Source: Deltaproteobacteria bacterium
Lineage (GTDB): Bacteria; Desulfobacterota; Desulfomonilia; UBA1062
DNA length: 11,558 nucleotides
Assembly (NCBI GenBank): GCA_023230665.1
Contig: JALNWY010000092.1
Coordinates: forward strand, 1 to 11,558
Direction: 5' to 3'
Shown here: piece by piece, positions 1 through 8,194 of the stretch
Layout: every line of letters begins with the position of its first letter
How positions within the stretch are numbered: position 1 is the stretch's first letter
Notes under the pieces: generated by a model
Told to the model about the DNA's origin: nothing
Databases searched by the model: none
Seen by the model: the letters and a program-made list of their open reading frames with translations, nothing else
Translations under genes and position numbers: made by a program

Positions 1-930
1 CGGGTGTCGGGCAATATCGAGGCCACCGATGTGCAATTGAGCTTCAAGATCCCGGGCAGGCTCCAGAGCAGGCCGGTGAGCGAGGGGGACCGCGTGGAGA
101 AAGGGCGGATCGTGGCCGAGCTCGACAGGAGCGATGAAGAGGTTTCGGTCGAGCAGGCCCGCGCGAATGTGAATTATGCGAGGTCAGTGCTCCAGGAACT
201 TGAAAAAGGGAGCAGGGCCCAGGAGGTCGAGGCTGCACGGGCGGAGCTGAAGAGGGCGCGGGCCGGACTGGACACGGCGCAGGCCCAGCTCGGCCTTGCC
301 CGGTCGGACTATGAGCGCTTCTCCAAGCTCCAGGAACAGGGAGGGATCAGCCTCCGGGACCTCGAAGAATACCGCACCAGATATGCGGTGGCCCAAAGTG
401 CCTATGGAGAGGCGGATGCGCGGGTGCGAGCTGCGCACCAGCAGTTCAGCCTCGTAGAGGAAGGCCCCCGGAAGGAAAAGATCGAGCAGGCCGCCTCGCA
501 GCTGGAAAATGCCGAGAAGGCCCTGAAAAAGGCCGAGCTCTCTCTTTCGTACACCGCCCTGCACGCTCCCATGGATGCAGTGGTCCTGAGCACTGTTGCA
601 GAGGCCGGCGAGTATCTGAATCCGGGTGCGCCGGTCATGACCATCGCAGACCTTGAGCATCCCTGGCTCCGCGCCTATGTGGCCGAGACCGATCTGGGCA
701 GGATATCCCTGAACCAGGAGGTGGAGGTCACGACCGACACCTATCCCGGCAAGGTGTACCAGGGACACATCAGCTTCATCTCCTCTGAGGCCGAGTTCAC
801 CCCCAAGTCAGTCCAGACCGAGGAGGAGCGGGTCAATCTGGTCTACCGGATCAAGATCGCCCTCCAGAACCCGAACCAGGAGCTCAAGCCAGGGATGCCG
901 GCCGATGCCGTCATCAAACTGGTTGAGTGA
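1..930 (+). CDS. HlyD-family periplasmic adaptor (membrane fusion protein), YbhG-like, 5' end missing
   Basis: Adaptor subunit that links an inner-membrane ABC exporter to the outer membrane. The frame is open to base 1 and the visible protein lacks the usual N-terminal membrane anchor, so the true start lies upstream; the GTG at base 4 is only an internal Val. Numbering from that codon, residues 1-40 form the first half of a lipoyl-like domain (VSGNIEATDVQLSFKIPGRL), about 45-182 a long Ala/Glu/Lys-rich coiled-coil hairpin, 183-215 the second lipoyl half, and 216-308 the beta-barrel. The barrel carries the family-typical FTPKSVQT, ERVNLVYRIKI and LKPGMPADA segments. The TGA stop is followed directly by the GTG start of the ATPase gene, so the two are translationally coupled. 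The family assignment is firm; the exported substrate cannot be read from the sequence. Confidence 0.93.
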   Translation, partial: RVSGNIEATDVQLSFKIPGRLQSRPVSEGDRVEKGRIVAELDRSDEEVSVEQARANVNYARSVLQELEKGSRAQEVEAARAELKRARAGLDTAQAQLGLARSDYERFSKLQEQGGISLRDLEEYRTRYAVAQSAYGEADARVRAAHQQFSLVEEGPRKEKIEQAASQLENAEKALKKAELSLSYTALHAPMDAVVLSTVAEAGEYLNPGAPVMTIADLEHPWLRAYVAETDLGRISLNQEVEVTTDTYPGKVYQGHISFISSEAEFTPKSVQTEEERVNLVYRIKIALQNPNQELKPGMPADAVIKLVE

Positions 931-2895
931 GTGACGGAACTTGCCATGGAGCCAGCGATCCTCGCCCGGAACCTGATCAAACAGTTCGGCGGCCTCACCG
1001 CAGTGGGGGGAGTTTCACTCGAGGTGGGCCCGGCGGAGATCTACGGACTCGTGGGCCCGGACGGGGCGGGCAAGACCACTACCCTGCGCATGCTGAGCAG
1101 CATCATGACCCCTACGTCCGGCACTGTTAAGATCGCCGGTTACGACGTGCAGACGCAGCCCGGGCAGGTCAAGGACAACATCGCCTATATGAGCCGGCGA
1201 TTCGGGCTCTACGAGGACCTGACTGTGTGGGAAAACATCAACTTCTACGCCGACCTCTATGGCGTCTCGGCCCGGGGAAGAAAAGGCCGGATCGAAGAAC
1301 TGCTGGATTTCAGCGCCATGAGGCCGTTCAAGGCGCGGAAGGCAGGGGCCCTCTCCGGGGGTATGAAGCAGAAGCTCCAGCTCGTGTGCGCGCTGGTTCA
1401 CACCCCGAAGGTCCTGCTCCTGGACGAACCCACCAATGGCGTCGACCCGGTGAGCAGGAGAGACTTCTGGCGTATTCTCTACCAACTCCTGGCCCGGGAC
1501 GTGGCCATCCTCGTAAGCACGGCCTACCTTGACGAGGCAGAGCGGTGCAACAGGGTGGGGCTGCTCAACAGCGGAACACTGCTTGCTCAGGGAAGCCCGG
1601 CGGAAATCAAGGGGCTCATGAAGGCCGCGATCGTTTCCATCCGCTCGCCCCAGGCCCGCAAGGTGCAAGCCCTCATGGAGAAAAGCGGCTTGTACGAGGA
1701 TGTCAACGTGTTCGGCGAAGAGGTCCACCTCGTGACACAGGACGAGGCGGCCGCGAGTCAGCAGGCTCAGGCACTCCTTGAGCGCGAAGGTCTGCAGTTT
1801 GACGAGATCCGCAGGCAGGAACCAAGCCTGGAAGACGTATTCGTGCGGGTTCTCAGGGAAACCGGCAAGGCCGGGATCAGTCCGTGGTCGGCAGTGTCCC
1901 GGGCGGGTTTTCACGATCAGGCATCAGGTCCGAAGGCCCCGGGCAGACCGGCAGTGGAGGTGAAAGACCTCACCAGGCGCTTCGGCAGTTTCACCGCGGT
2001 CAACAGGGTGAGCTTCTCGGTGCCGGCAGGCCGGATCTTCGGCTTCCTCGGACCCAACGGCGCGGGCAAGAGCACGGTCATCAGGATGCTCTGCGGCGTG
2101 CTCGAACCAAGCGAAGGACAGGGCGAGGTCCTGGGCTTTGACATCGCCCGGCAGCCCGAAAAGATCAAGGAACACATCGGCTATATGAGCCAGAAGTTCT
2201 CGCTCTACGACGACCTCTCCGTAGAGGAGAACATCGAATTCTACGCAGGCATCTATTCCCTCACCGGCAAAAGGCTTCAAGAGCGCAAGACATGGGCCAT
2301 GGATATGACCGGGCTCACGGACCATGCCCGGAGCATGACCAGGGTGCTCAGCAGCGGGTGGAAACAGCGCCTGGCCATGGCGTGCTCGATCCTCCACGAG
2401 CCTCCGGTCATTTTTCTCGACGAGCCCACCAGCGGGGTGGACCCGATCTCCCGCAGGAGGTTCTGGGACCTCATATCCACCATGGCACAGACCGGAGTGA
2501 CCGTGTTCGTGACCACGCACTACATGGAGGAGGCAGAGTACTGCGATCGCCTGGCACTGATCTACCAGGGGAATATCGTGGCCCTGGGAACCCCGGCCGA
2601 GCTGAAGACAAAGGTCATGCGCGAGGCGATCCTCGATATCCGCTGCCCCCGCCCGTTTGCGATCATGGATGCCATAGCGGCCCTGCCCGGAGTGCGGGAA
2701 GTGGCCTTGTTCGGCTCCGGGCTGCACGCCGTGGTCAGGGACCCGGACGAGGCAGGCCGGAGGATACGCATGGAGCTCGAACGGCTGGGTGTCTCTCTTG
2801 AGCGCATGGAGCAGGTGGTTCCCAGCATGGAAGACGTATTCGTAGCGCTCATCGAGGAGACCGACCGCAAGGAATCCGCTAAAGGGGAGGGTTGA
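931..2895 (+). CDS. Fused dual-domain ABC exporter ATPase, YbhF/RbbA type
   Basis: Cytoplasmic ATPase that powers export through the two permeases that follow. It has 654 residues with two nucleotide-binding domains in one chain. Domain 1: Walker A GPDGAGKTT (42-50), signature LSGGMKQ (141-147), Walker B LLLDEP (162-167). Domain 2: Walker A GPNGAGKST (374-382), signature LSSGWKQ (473-479), Walker B IFLDEP (494-499), H-loop His530. Each half ends in a PS[LM]EDVF segment (298-304, 631-637), showing an internal duplication. Domain 1 has Arg89 where the Q-loop Gln is expected (Gln421 in domain 2) and Ala198 where the H-loop His is expected. The GTG start abuts the adaptor stop; an in-frame ATG at 946 is an alternative start, and neither has a strong ribosome binding site. 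The gene ends 3 bp before the first permease. The family is certain; the substrate is unknown. Confidence 0.95.
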   Translation: MTELAMEPAILARNLIKQFGGLTAVGGVSLEVGPAEIYGLVGPDGAGKTTTLRMLSSIMTPTSGTVKIAGYDVQTQPGQVKDNIAYMSRRFGLYEDLTVWENINFYADLYGVSARGRKGRIEELLDFSAMRPFKARKAGALSGGMKQKLQLVCALVHTPKVLLLDEPTNGVDPVSRRDFWRILYQLLARDVAILVSTAYLDEAERCNRVGLLNSGTLLAQGSPAEIKGLMKAAIVSIRSPQARKVQALMEKSGLYEDVNVFGEEVHLVTQDEAAASQQAQALLEREGLQFDEIRRQEPSLEDVFVRVLRETGKAGISPWSAVSRAGFHDQASGPKAPGRPAVEVKDLTRRFGSFTAVNRVSFSVPAGRIFGFLGPNGAGKSTVIRMLCGVLEPSEGQGEVLGFDIARQPEKIKEHIGYMSQKFSLYDDLSVEENIEFYAGIYSLTGKRLQERKTWAMDMTGLTDHARSMTRVLSSGWKQRLAMACSILHEPPVIFLDEPTSGVDPISRRRFWDLISTMAQTGVTVFVTTHYMEEAEYCDRLALIYQGNIVALGTPAELKTKVMREAILDIRCPRPFAIMDAIAALPGVREVALFGSGLHAVVRDPDEAGRRIRMELERLGVSLERMEQVVPSMEDVFVALIEETDRKESAKGEG

Positions 2896-2898
2896 GGG

Positions 2899-4035
2899 AT
2901 GTTCAGCACCAGGCGGTTCATCGCCGTTGCCCGCAAGGAGTGTATCCATATCGTCAGGGACTGGCGCAGCCTGCTCCTGGCCATTGCCATCCCCGTGGTG
3001 CTCATCCTGCTCTTCGGCTATGCCCTGAACATGGACCTGAAGAACGTCCCCACCGTGGTGTGGGACCAGTCCCGGACACCCCAGAGCAGGGAGTTCTTGA
3101 GCCTCTTCGATGGATCTCCCTACTTCTCGGTCAGGCAGTACCATACCGGATATGCCGGCATACAGGACGACCTCGACTCGGGCAGGGCCATGATCGCCGT
3201 GGTAGTGCCCGCTGATTTCGCCCGGAAGATCCAGCAGGGAGAGCCGGTCGATGTTCAGGTGATCGTGGACGGAAGCGATGCCAACACGGCCCGCCTTGCC
3301 GTGGCCTATGCCAACAGCGTGGGCATGATCTTTTCCCGGCAGGCAGGCGCCAGAAAGATCAGCCTCATGGGCCGGGGCGAGCTGGCCGAGCCGGTGGAGC
3401 TCCGCCCCAGGGCATGGTACAACCCGGACTTGAAGAGTCAGAATGTCATCATCCCGGGCATACTGGCCGTGGTCATGATGGTGATCGCGGGGATGATGGC
3501 CAGCGTGACCGTGGCCCGGGAGTGGGAGACGGGCACCATGGAGCAGCTCATCAGCACGCCGGTCCGCGTGTCCGAGATCGTTTTCGGCAAGGTGCTGCCC
3601 TACTTCATGCTGGGCCTGCTCGACGTGGCCATTGCCGTTGCTCTCGGCGAGCGGCTGTTTCACGTTCCCTTGAGAGGGTCTCCGGGCCTGCTCTTTCTCT
3701 GTGCGTCCGTTTTTCTCACCGGGGCCCTGTTCTTCGGCCTGGTCGTGGGCATCGTCATGAAGACCCAGGTATTGGCAACCCAGATCGCCATGATGGTGGG
3801 TTTCCTGCCCACCCTGCTCCTGAGCGGGTTCGTCTTTGCCATAGAGAACATGCCCGAGCCCATCCAGTTTATCACTTATATCGTGCCCGCGCGCTATTTC
3901 ATCGCGCTGCTCAGAGGCATCTACCTCAAAGGGATCGGGCTCGAAATCCTCTGGCTCAACCTGCTTCTGCTCGGCATCTATGCCGCGATCATGGTGGTCC
4001 TGGCAAACCGCAAGCTCAAGCTCAAGCTGGAGTAG
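2899..4035 (+). CDS. ABC-2 type exporter permease, first subunit (YbhS/YbhR-like)
   Basis: Inner-membrane half of the exporter channel, 378 residues, a normal length for the family. One membrane segment lies at about 24-44, followed by a large periplasmic domain (45-183) with the conserved RAWYNP motif (171-176). A C-terminal cluster of about five membrane segments follows at roughly 184-205, 231-251, 263-287, 293-314 and 349-369. The ABC-2 coupling motif EWETGTMEQL is at 208-217. The ATG start has a clear ribosome binding site, GGGGAGG at 2884-2890, 8 bases upstream, partly inside the end of the ATPase gene. It presumably forms a heterodimer with the next permease, a close paralog, as in YbhFSR. 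Known relatives are linked to drug or cation efflux; the substrate here is not predictable. Confidence 0.94.
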   Translation: MFSTRRFIAVARKECIHIVRDWRSLLLAIAIPVVLILLFGYALNMDLKNVPTVVWDQSRTPQSREFLSLFDGSPYFSVRQYHTGYAGIQDDLDSGRAMIAVVVPADFARKIQQGEPVDVQVIVDGSDANTARLAVAYANSVGMIFSRQAGARKISLMGRGELAEPVELRPRAWYNPDLKSQNVIIPGILAVVMMVIAGMMASVTVAREWETGTMEQLISTPVRVSEIVFGKVLPYFMLGLLDVAIAVALGERLFHVPLRGSPGLLFLCASVFLTGALFFGLVVGIVMKTQVLATQIAMMVGFLPTLLLSGFVFAIENMPEPIQFITYIVPARYFIALLRGIYLKGIGLEILWLNLLLLGIYAAIMVVLANRKLKLKLE

Positions 4036-4038
4036 ACC

Positions 4039-5169
4039 ATGCTCAACCGGATACAGCGCATGCTCGTCAAGGAGTTTCTCCAGATGTTCAGAGACCCCCG
4101 CATGCGGGCCGTCATCTTCGGCATGCCCGTGATCCAGCTCGTGGTCCTCTCATTCACGCTCACCATGGATGTGACCGACATCCCTACTGCGGTCTATGAT
4201 CAGGACAACAGCGTGGCCTCCCGGGAGTTGGCGGCGCAGTTCGGAAACAGCGGGTATTTCGAGATCGAGGAGTACATCCACAGTCGCAGCCGGATGGTCG
4301 AGCTGCTCGACACCGGGGATGTACGGGTGGTAATCCGCATTCCGTCCGGCTTTGAGGAAAACCTGATGAAGCGCACCACTGCCCGTCTTCAGGTGATTGC
4401 CGACGGCACGGACAGCAACACCACCTCCATCGTATTCGGCTATATGTCCCAGATCGTCTCCCAGTATAACCGGGAAAAGCTCCAGGAGCGCTTTGTCTCG
4501 TTGTTCGGCCCGCAGGCCCTGCCGGGCGGGATCGAGATCGAGCAGCGGGCCTGGTACAATGAGAACCTTGAAAGCAGGTATTATTATGTCCCCGGCCTTG
4601 TCGGGGTCATGCTGATTCTGGTGAGCATCGTGGTGGCGAGCATTGCGATCGTGCGGGAAAAAGAGATGGGGACCATCGAGCAGGTCATGGTAACCCCGAT
4701 CGGGAAGACCGAGTTCATCCTGGGCAAGACCGTGCCCTATCTCATTACCGGATATATTATCATGGCCGTCATGTTCGCCATTGCCTACCTTGTCTTCGAT
4801 ATCCGCATCAAGGGCAGCATTATCCTGCTCACCGTGCTCACTGGCGTCTACCTGGTGGGAAACCTCGGCATCGCGCTCCTCATCAGCGTGACCTCGCGCA
4901 CCCAGCAGCAGGCGCTGCTCACGGCATTTTTCGTCCTCATGCCCGCAATCCTCTTAAGCGGGTTCATCTTTCCCATCCACAACATGCCCGCTATAGTCCA
5001 GTACGCCACCTATCTCAACCCCATGCGCTGGTACATGGAGGTGCTCCGGGGGGTGATCCTCAAAGGAGTGGGCGTCCATGCCCTTGCCAAGGCTGTCCTC
5101 TGGCAGGCGATCCTGGCGGTCTCTTTTCTTCTCGTCGCCGTCTCCCGGTTCAGGAAGACGCTGGATTAG
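4039..5169 (+). CDS. ABC-2 type exporter permease, second subunit (YbhR/YbhS-like)
   Basis: Second membrane half of the exporter, 376 residues, paralogous to its upstream neighbour. It shares the layout: one N-terminal membrane segment (about 24-43), a periplasmic domain of about 140 residues with RAWYNENL (170-177), then about five C-terminal membrane segments. REKEMGTIEQ at 206-215 is the ABC-2 coupling motif, and the FIFPIHNMP stretch (309-317) before the last segment matches FVFAIENMP in the sister protein. The ATG lies 3 bp after the upstream TAG with a modest TGGAG site inside the previous gene, so expression depends on the operon. It is the last gene of the exporter operon and ends 78 bp from the 3' end of the convergent response-regulator gene. 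No canonical terminator with a T-run is visible in that gap. Confidence 0.94.
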   Translation: MLNRIQRMLVKEFLQMFRDPRMRAVIFGMPVIQLVVLSFTLTMDVTDIPTAVYDQDNSVASRELAAQFGNSGYFEIEEYIHSRSRMVELLDTGDVRVVIRIPSGFEENLMKRTTARLQVIADGTDSNTTSIVFGYMSQIVSQYNREKLQERFVSLFGPQALPGGIEIEQRAWYNENLESRYYYVPGLVGVMLILVSIVVASIAIVREKEMGTIEQVMVTPIGKTEFILGKTVPYLITGYIIMAVMFAIAYLVFDIRIKGSIILLTVLTGVYLVGNLGIALLISVTSRTQQQALLTAFFVLMPAILLSGFIFPIHNMPAIVQYATYLNPMRWYMEVLRGVILKGVGVHALAKAVLWQAILAVSFLLVAVSRFRKTLD

Positions 5170-5247
5170 ATGAAGGCCGGACAGATCACCGGCGTGAAAG
5201 GCGCACCCTGGGAAAAAGTTTCTGAGTGCAGGGCACAGGATGCCGCG

Positions 5248-5937
5248 CTATGCCATGAACCGATACCCCTTGCCCCGGATGCTGATGATATGCCGGGGCC
5301 TTGAGGGGTCTTCCTCGATATAGCGCCTGACGCGGGAGATGAAGGTGTCCACGGTCCGGGTTTCGATGTCCGGGTCGAGGCCCCAGACGTTTTTCAGCAG
5401 CTCGCCCCGTGTCACGATGCGGTCCTGGTGGGATACGAGATACTGGATGAGGTTCGCCTCGTGAGGGGTGATGCGCGACGTGGCGCCGTCTTCCCTGGCG
5501 ATCTCCAGGGTGCTGAAATCGAGCACGGTCCCGCCGATCTTCTGGATTTCTCCAGTCCTGTACCACTCGTAACGGTCAAGCATCCGCCTGATCCTGAGCA
5601 GAAACTCCTCGAGGTGGAAGGGCTTGGTGAGATAATCATCCGCTCCCGCCCGCAGGCCCTCCACCTTGTCGCTCGCGTTTGACTTGGCCGTGAGGATGAG
5701 AACCGGAAGGCGGGGGTCGTCTTTCCGGATGTGCCGGAGCGCCTCGACCCCGTCCATACCCGGGAGCATGAGGTCCAGCACCACGAGGTCGAAGCTCATG
5801 TCTTCGAGCAGATCAATGCCTTTTTCCGCGCTTGCGGCGTGGAACACCTCGTAGCCCTCGGCATCGAGATTGATGTTCAGCCCCAGGGCCATGGCCTGGT
5901 CGTCCTCGATGATCAGGATCCGCCACCGGATGCTCAT
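5248..5937 (-). CDS. OmpR/PhoB-family response regulator
   Basis: DNA-binding transcription factor of a two-component system, 229 residues. The receiver domain (1-120) has the acidic pair at Asp12/Asp13, phosphoacceptor Asp55 in LVVLDLMLPGMDG, switch Thr83 in LILTAKS and Lys105 in YLTKPF. A winged-helix domain (about 131-229) ends in the typical RVRRYIEED...ISIRGKGYRF pattern. The frame runs upstream to 6189, but that extension lies antiparallel-free inside the kinase gene in another frame and is not conserved-looking; the ATG at 5937 starts directly at the receiver fold and overlaps the kinase stop as ATGA. The kinase encoded just upstream on the same strand is the obvious partner. Target genes are unknown; the convergent exporter is a candidate by proximity only. 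Confidence 0.95.
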   Translation of the reverse strand: MSIRWRILIIEDDQAMALGLNINLDAEGYEVFHAASAEKGIDLLEDMSFDLVVLDLMLPGMDGVEALRHIRKDDPRLPVLILTAKSNASDKVEGLRAGADDYLTKPFHLEEFLLRIRRMLDRYEWYRTGEIQKIGGTVLDFSTLEIAREDGATSRITPHEANLIQYLVSHQDRIVTRGELLKNVWGLDPDIETRTVDTFISRVRRYIEEDPSRPRHIISIRGKGYRFMA

Positions 5938-6848
5938 TGGTTCACCACGGGAAGGCGGATGAGAAACGAGGTCCCCTGTTCTTTCAGCCACGGGCTCACC
6001 CTGATGCTGCCGCCATGTGCCTTGATAATCATTTTCACCACGTAGAGCCCCATTCCTGTTCCCGAGCCCCACAGGGCCATGGCCTCGGGCAGCCTCTGGA
6101 ACATTTTGAAGATATCCCGATATCGTTCTTTGGGAATGCCGGCTCCATAGTCTGAAAATCGAATGTATGCCCATGCGCCTTCCCGCCACGCCTCCAGGTC
6201 GACCCGGAGTATGTCTGTCGAATAATGGATAGCATTTTCCGCAAGGTTGGAAAACACCAAATTCATGGCGCCCTTGTCGATGAGGAGGTCCGGGTCTTCA
6301 CGGATATTGACACAGACATCCACATCCTTGAGAAGATTCTCGCTCCGTTTCAGAAAATCGTTCATGAACTCGGACAGGGACATCGGTGCAAAGACATAGG
6401 GCCTGCGCGAGTAGCTGAACCGCGCGCTGGCGAGAAAATTGTCGACCAGCGACTTGAGGCGATGGTTCTCAGCCATCATGCCCTTGAGGAGCCGGTCTTT
6501 GGTCTCTTCCGGGAGGTCTCTTTTCTCGATGGTCTCCAGATACAGCTGAATGGTGGCAAGAGGGGTCTTAAAGGCATGGGTGATGGAAGAGATGAAGTGC
6601 ATCTGGGTACGCATGAGGGTGAGTTGCCTCTGATGGAGGATGAAGAGGACGTAGATACCGGCAAGGATGAGCAGGAGCAGCACCGAGCCCTCGATCATGA
6701 TGATGATGTCCCAGGCCCCGATGGAACGGCCCACAGCCGCTGCGTTGTTCCTGATATACCAGACGACCCCGATGACCACGATGAAGATCCACGCCACCTG
6801 CAGCGTGATGAATATGATGATCGTGGGCCATCTCTTCAGCTTTTCCAT
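5934..6848 (-). CDS. Membrane-bound sensor histidine kinase (HisKA/HATPase_c) with Ala in place of the H-box Glu
   Basis: Inner-membrane sensor kinase, 304 residues. Two predicted membrane helices (about 9-30 and 50-70) enclose a periplasmic loop of only about 15-20 residues, so there is no sizeable extracellular sensor domain and the signal may be read within the membrane. The dimerisation/phosphoacceptor domain has His91 in THAFKTPLATI. The ATPase domain has the N-box NLAENAIHYS (201-210), G1 DYGAGIP (233-239) and G2 GSGTGMGLYVVK (261-272). Residue 92, next to the phosphorylated His, is Ala (codon GCC on the coding strand), where HisKA proteins nearly always have Glu or Asp. The gene starts 13 bp inside the end of miaB and ends in an ATGA overlap with the regulator gene. 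No PAS or HAMP domain is evident. Confidence 0.94.
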   Translation of the reverse strand: MEKLKRWPTIIIFITLQVAWIFIVVIGVVWYIRNNAAAVGRSIGAWDIIIMIEGSVLLLLILAGIYVLFILHQRQLTLMRTQMHFISSITHAFKTPLATIQLYLETIEKRDLPEETKDRLLKGMMAENHRLKSLVDNFLASARFSYSRRPYVFAPMSLSEFMNDFLKRSENLLKDVDVCVNIREDPDLLIDKGAMNLVFSNLAENAIHYSTDILRVDLEAWREGAWAYIRFSDYGAGIPKERYRDIFKMFQRLPEAMALWGSGTGMGLYVVKMIIKAHGGSIRVSPWLKEQGTSFLIRLPVVNQ

Positions 6849-8194
6849 GACTCTGATTCATACCATTGAGCCGGTATTTGTTCCAGGTCCATCTCGCCGG
6901 TCAGGGAGTTGGGGTTTGCCCGGGTGATGCGCACCTTCACCACGCTCGAGACGAGCGACTGCGGGCCCGCAAAGTTGACGATCGCGTTCTGGGTGGTCCT
7001 CCCGTGGATCTGGCCGGGGTTGCGGAGGCTCACTCCATCCGCGAGCACCAGCGGGGTGGCGCCTGTGCGAGACCGGTTGATCTCCAGGGTGATGGCGCGC
7101 TGGATGCCCTGCAGCTCGCTCAGCCGCAAGGATTTCTCTTCCGGGGGGACATGGTCCTCAATGGCTGCGGCCCCGGTGCCGGGACGGACCGAGTAGCGGA
7201 AGGAGTAGAGCGTGTCAAACCTGACCTCTTGGATCAGGCTCAGTGTTTGCCGGTATGCATCATCGGTTTCACCCGGGAACCCGACGATGACATCGGCGCT
7301 CAAGGCAATGTCGGGCCGGGCCTTTCTGAGCTTTTCGACGAGCCCGAGATATATCCTGCGGGTATACTGCCTGTTCATGAGAGCAAGCACCTGGTCGGAA
7401 CCGGACTGAAAGGGGAGGTGTATGTGGTTGCAGAGCTTTTCCAGCTCTGCGAAGCAGGCGATGAGCTCGCCGCTCATATCCTTGGGGTGCGAGGTGGTGA
7501 ACCGGATGCGTTCGATCCCCTCCACCCTGTCGATGTGTCTGAGCAGCTCGGGAAAGCCTATCCCGCCCGAGTACGAGTTGACGTTCTGTCCCAGGAGAAA
7601 GATCTCCTTCACCCCGCGGGCCGCATGGCCTCGCACCTCTTCCAGGATGCCCGCATGGTCTCTGCTGATCTCCCTGCCGCGCACAGAGGGAACAATGCAA
7701 TAGGAGCAGTAGTTGTTGCAGCCCTGCATGATGTTGATATATGCCCGGTGGGCAGGGGTCATGAACGCCTTTTCGGGCACGATGTCGAGCGAGGGTATGC
7801 ACTCGCTGAACCGGATGTCAACGACCTGGCGGTTTTCTTCGCGTTTTTCATCGACCGCCTCGCAGATGCGGTGCAGCTGGTGGGTTCCCAGCACGATATC
7901 CACGTGCGGCATCCGGGAGATGATGTCACGGCCTTTCTGCTGCGCAATGCATCCGGTGACTGCGATGATGAGCGAGGGCTTCCGCCTCTTATAGGGCCTG
8001 AGCCTGCCGATATTGCTCAAGGCCTTTTCATAGGCCTTCTGACGCACCGAGCAGGTGTTGAGGATAACGAGGTCCGCCTTTTCCAGGGACTCGGTCGCCT
8101 CCCATCCGTCGCCTGCAAGCAGGGAGTACATCTTGCGGCTGTCAAGGTCGTTCATCTGGCAGCCATAGGTAAAGATCTTCACATATCCTTTCAT
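6836..8194 (-). CDS. miaB: tRNA-2-methylthio-N6-dimethylallyladenosine synthase MiaB
   Basis: Radical-SAM methylthiotransferase that adds the 2-methylthio group to i6A37 of tRNAs reading UNN codons. Numbering from the ATG at 8194 (452 residues), the N-terminal domain holds the three cysteines of the auxiliary iron-sulfur cluster: Cys12 (YGCQMN), Cys48 (NTCSVR) and Cys82 (TGCIAQ). The radical-SAM motif is Cys159/Cys163/Cys166 in GCNNYCSYCIVPSVRGRE. LGQNVNSY (201-208) and TSHPKDM (234-240) favour MiaB over RimO or MtaB. A TRAM RNA-binding domain covers about 375-440. Start choice: 8194 fits the family N-terminus but has no good ribosome binding site. An in-frame ATG at 8242 (16 extra residues) follows AAGGGTGG and is a real alternative; a GTG at 8248 is also in frame. 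It is the first gene of an operon with the kinase and regulator. Confidence 0.95.
   Translation of the reverse strand: MKGYVKIFTYGCQMNDLDSRKMYSLLAGDGWEATESLEKADLVILNTCSVRQKAYEKALSNIGRLRPYKRRKPSLIIAVTGCIAQQKGRDIISRMPHVDIVLGTHQLHRICEAVDEKREENRQVVDIRFSECIPSLDIVPEKAFMTPAHRAYINIMQGCNNYCSYCIVPSVRGREISRDHAGILEEVRGHAARGVKEIFLLGQNVNSYSGGIGFPELLRHIDRVEGIERIRFTTSHPKDMSGELIACFAELEKLCNHIHLPFQSGSDQVLALMNRQYTRRIYLGLVEKLRKARPDIALSADVIVGFPGETDDAYRQTLSLIQEVRFDTLYSFRYSVRPGTGAAAIEDHVPPEEKSLRLSELQGIQRAITLEINRSRTGATPLVLADGVSLRNPGQIHGRTTQNAIVNFAGPQSLVSSVVKVRITRANPNSLTGEMDLEQIPAQWYESESWKS

Noticed and set aside
1924..3663. A 579-codon open frame on the minus strand across the ATPase and permease genes
   Set aside because: It lies opposite two certain genes in GC-rich DNA. 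Its translation is rich in His, Gly and Ala with no domain, the usual shadow pattern.
5176..5233. Bidirectional terminator between exporter and regulator genes
   Set aside because: The stems (GCCGG/CCGGC, CCCTG/CAGGG) are 5 bp with large loops and no T-run on either strand.
5248..6189. Longer start for the response regulator
   Set aside because: The 84 extra residues fall inside the kinase gene in a second frame and precede a complete receiver domain that starts at 5937 with an ATGA overlap.
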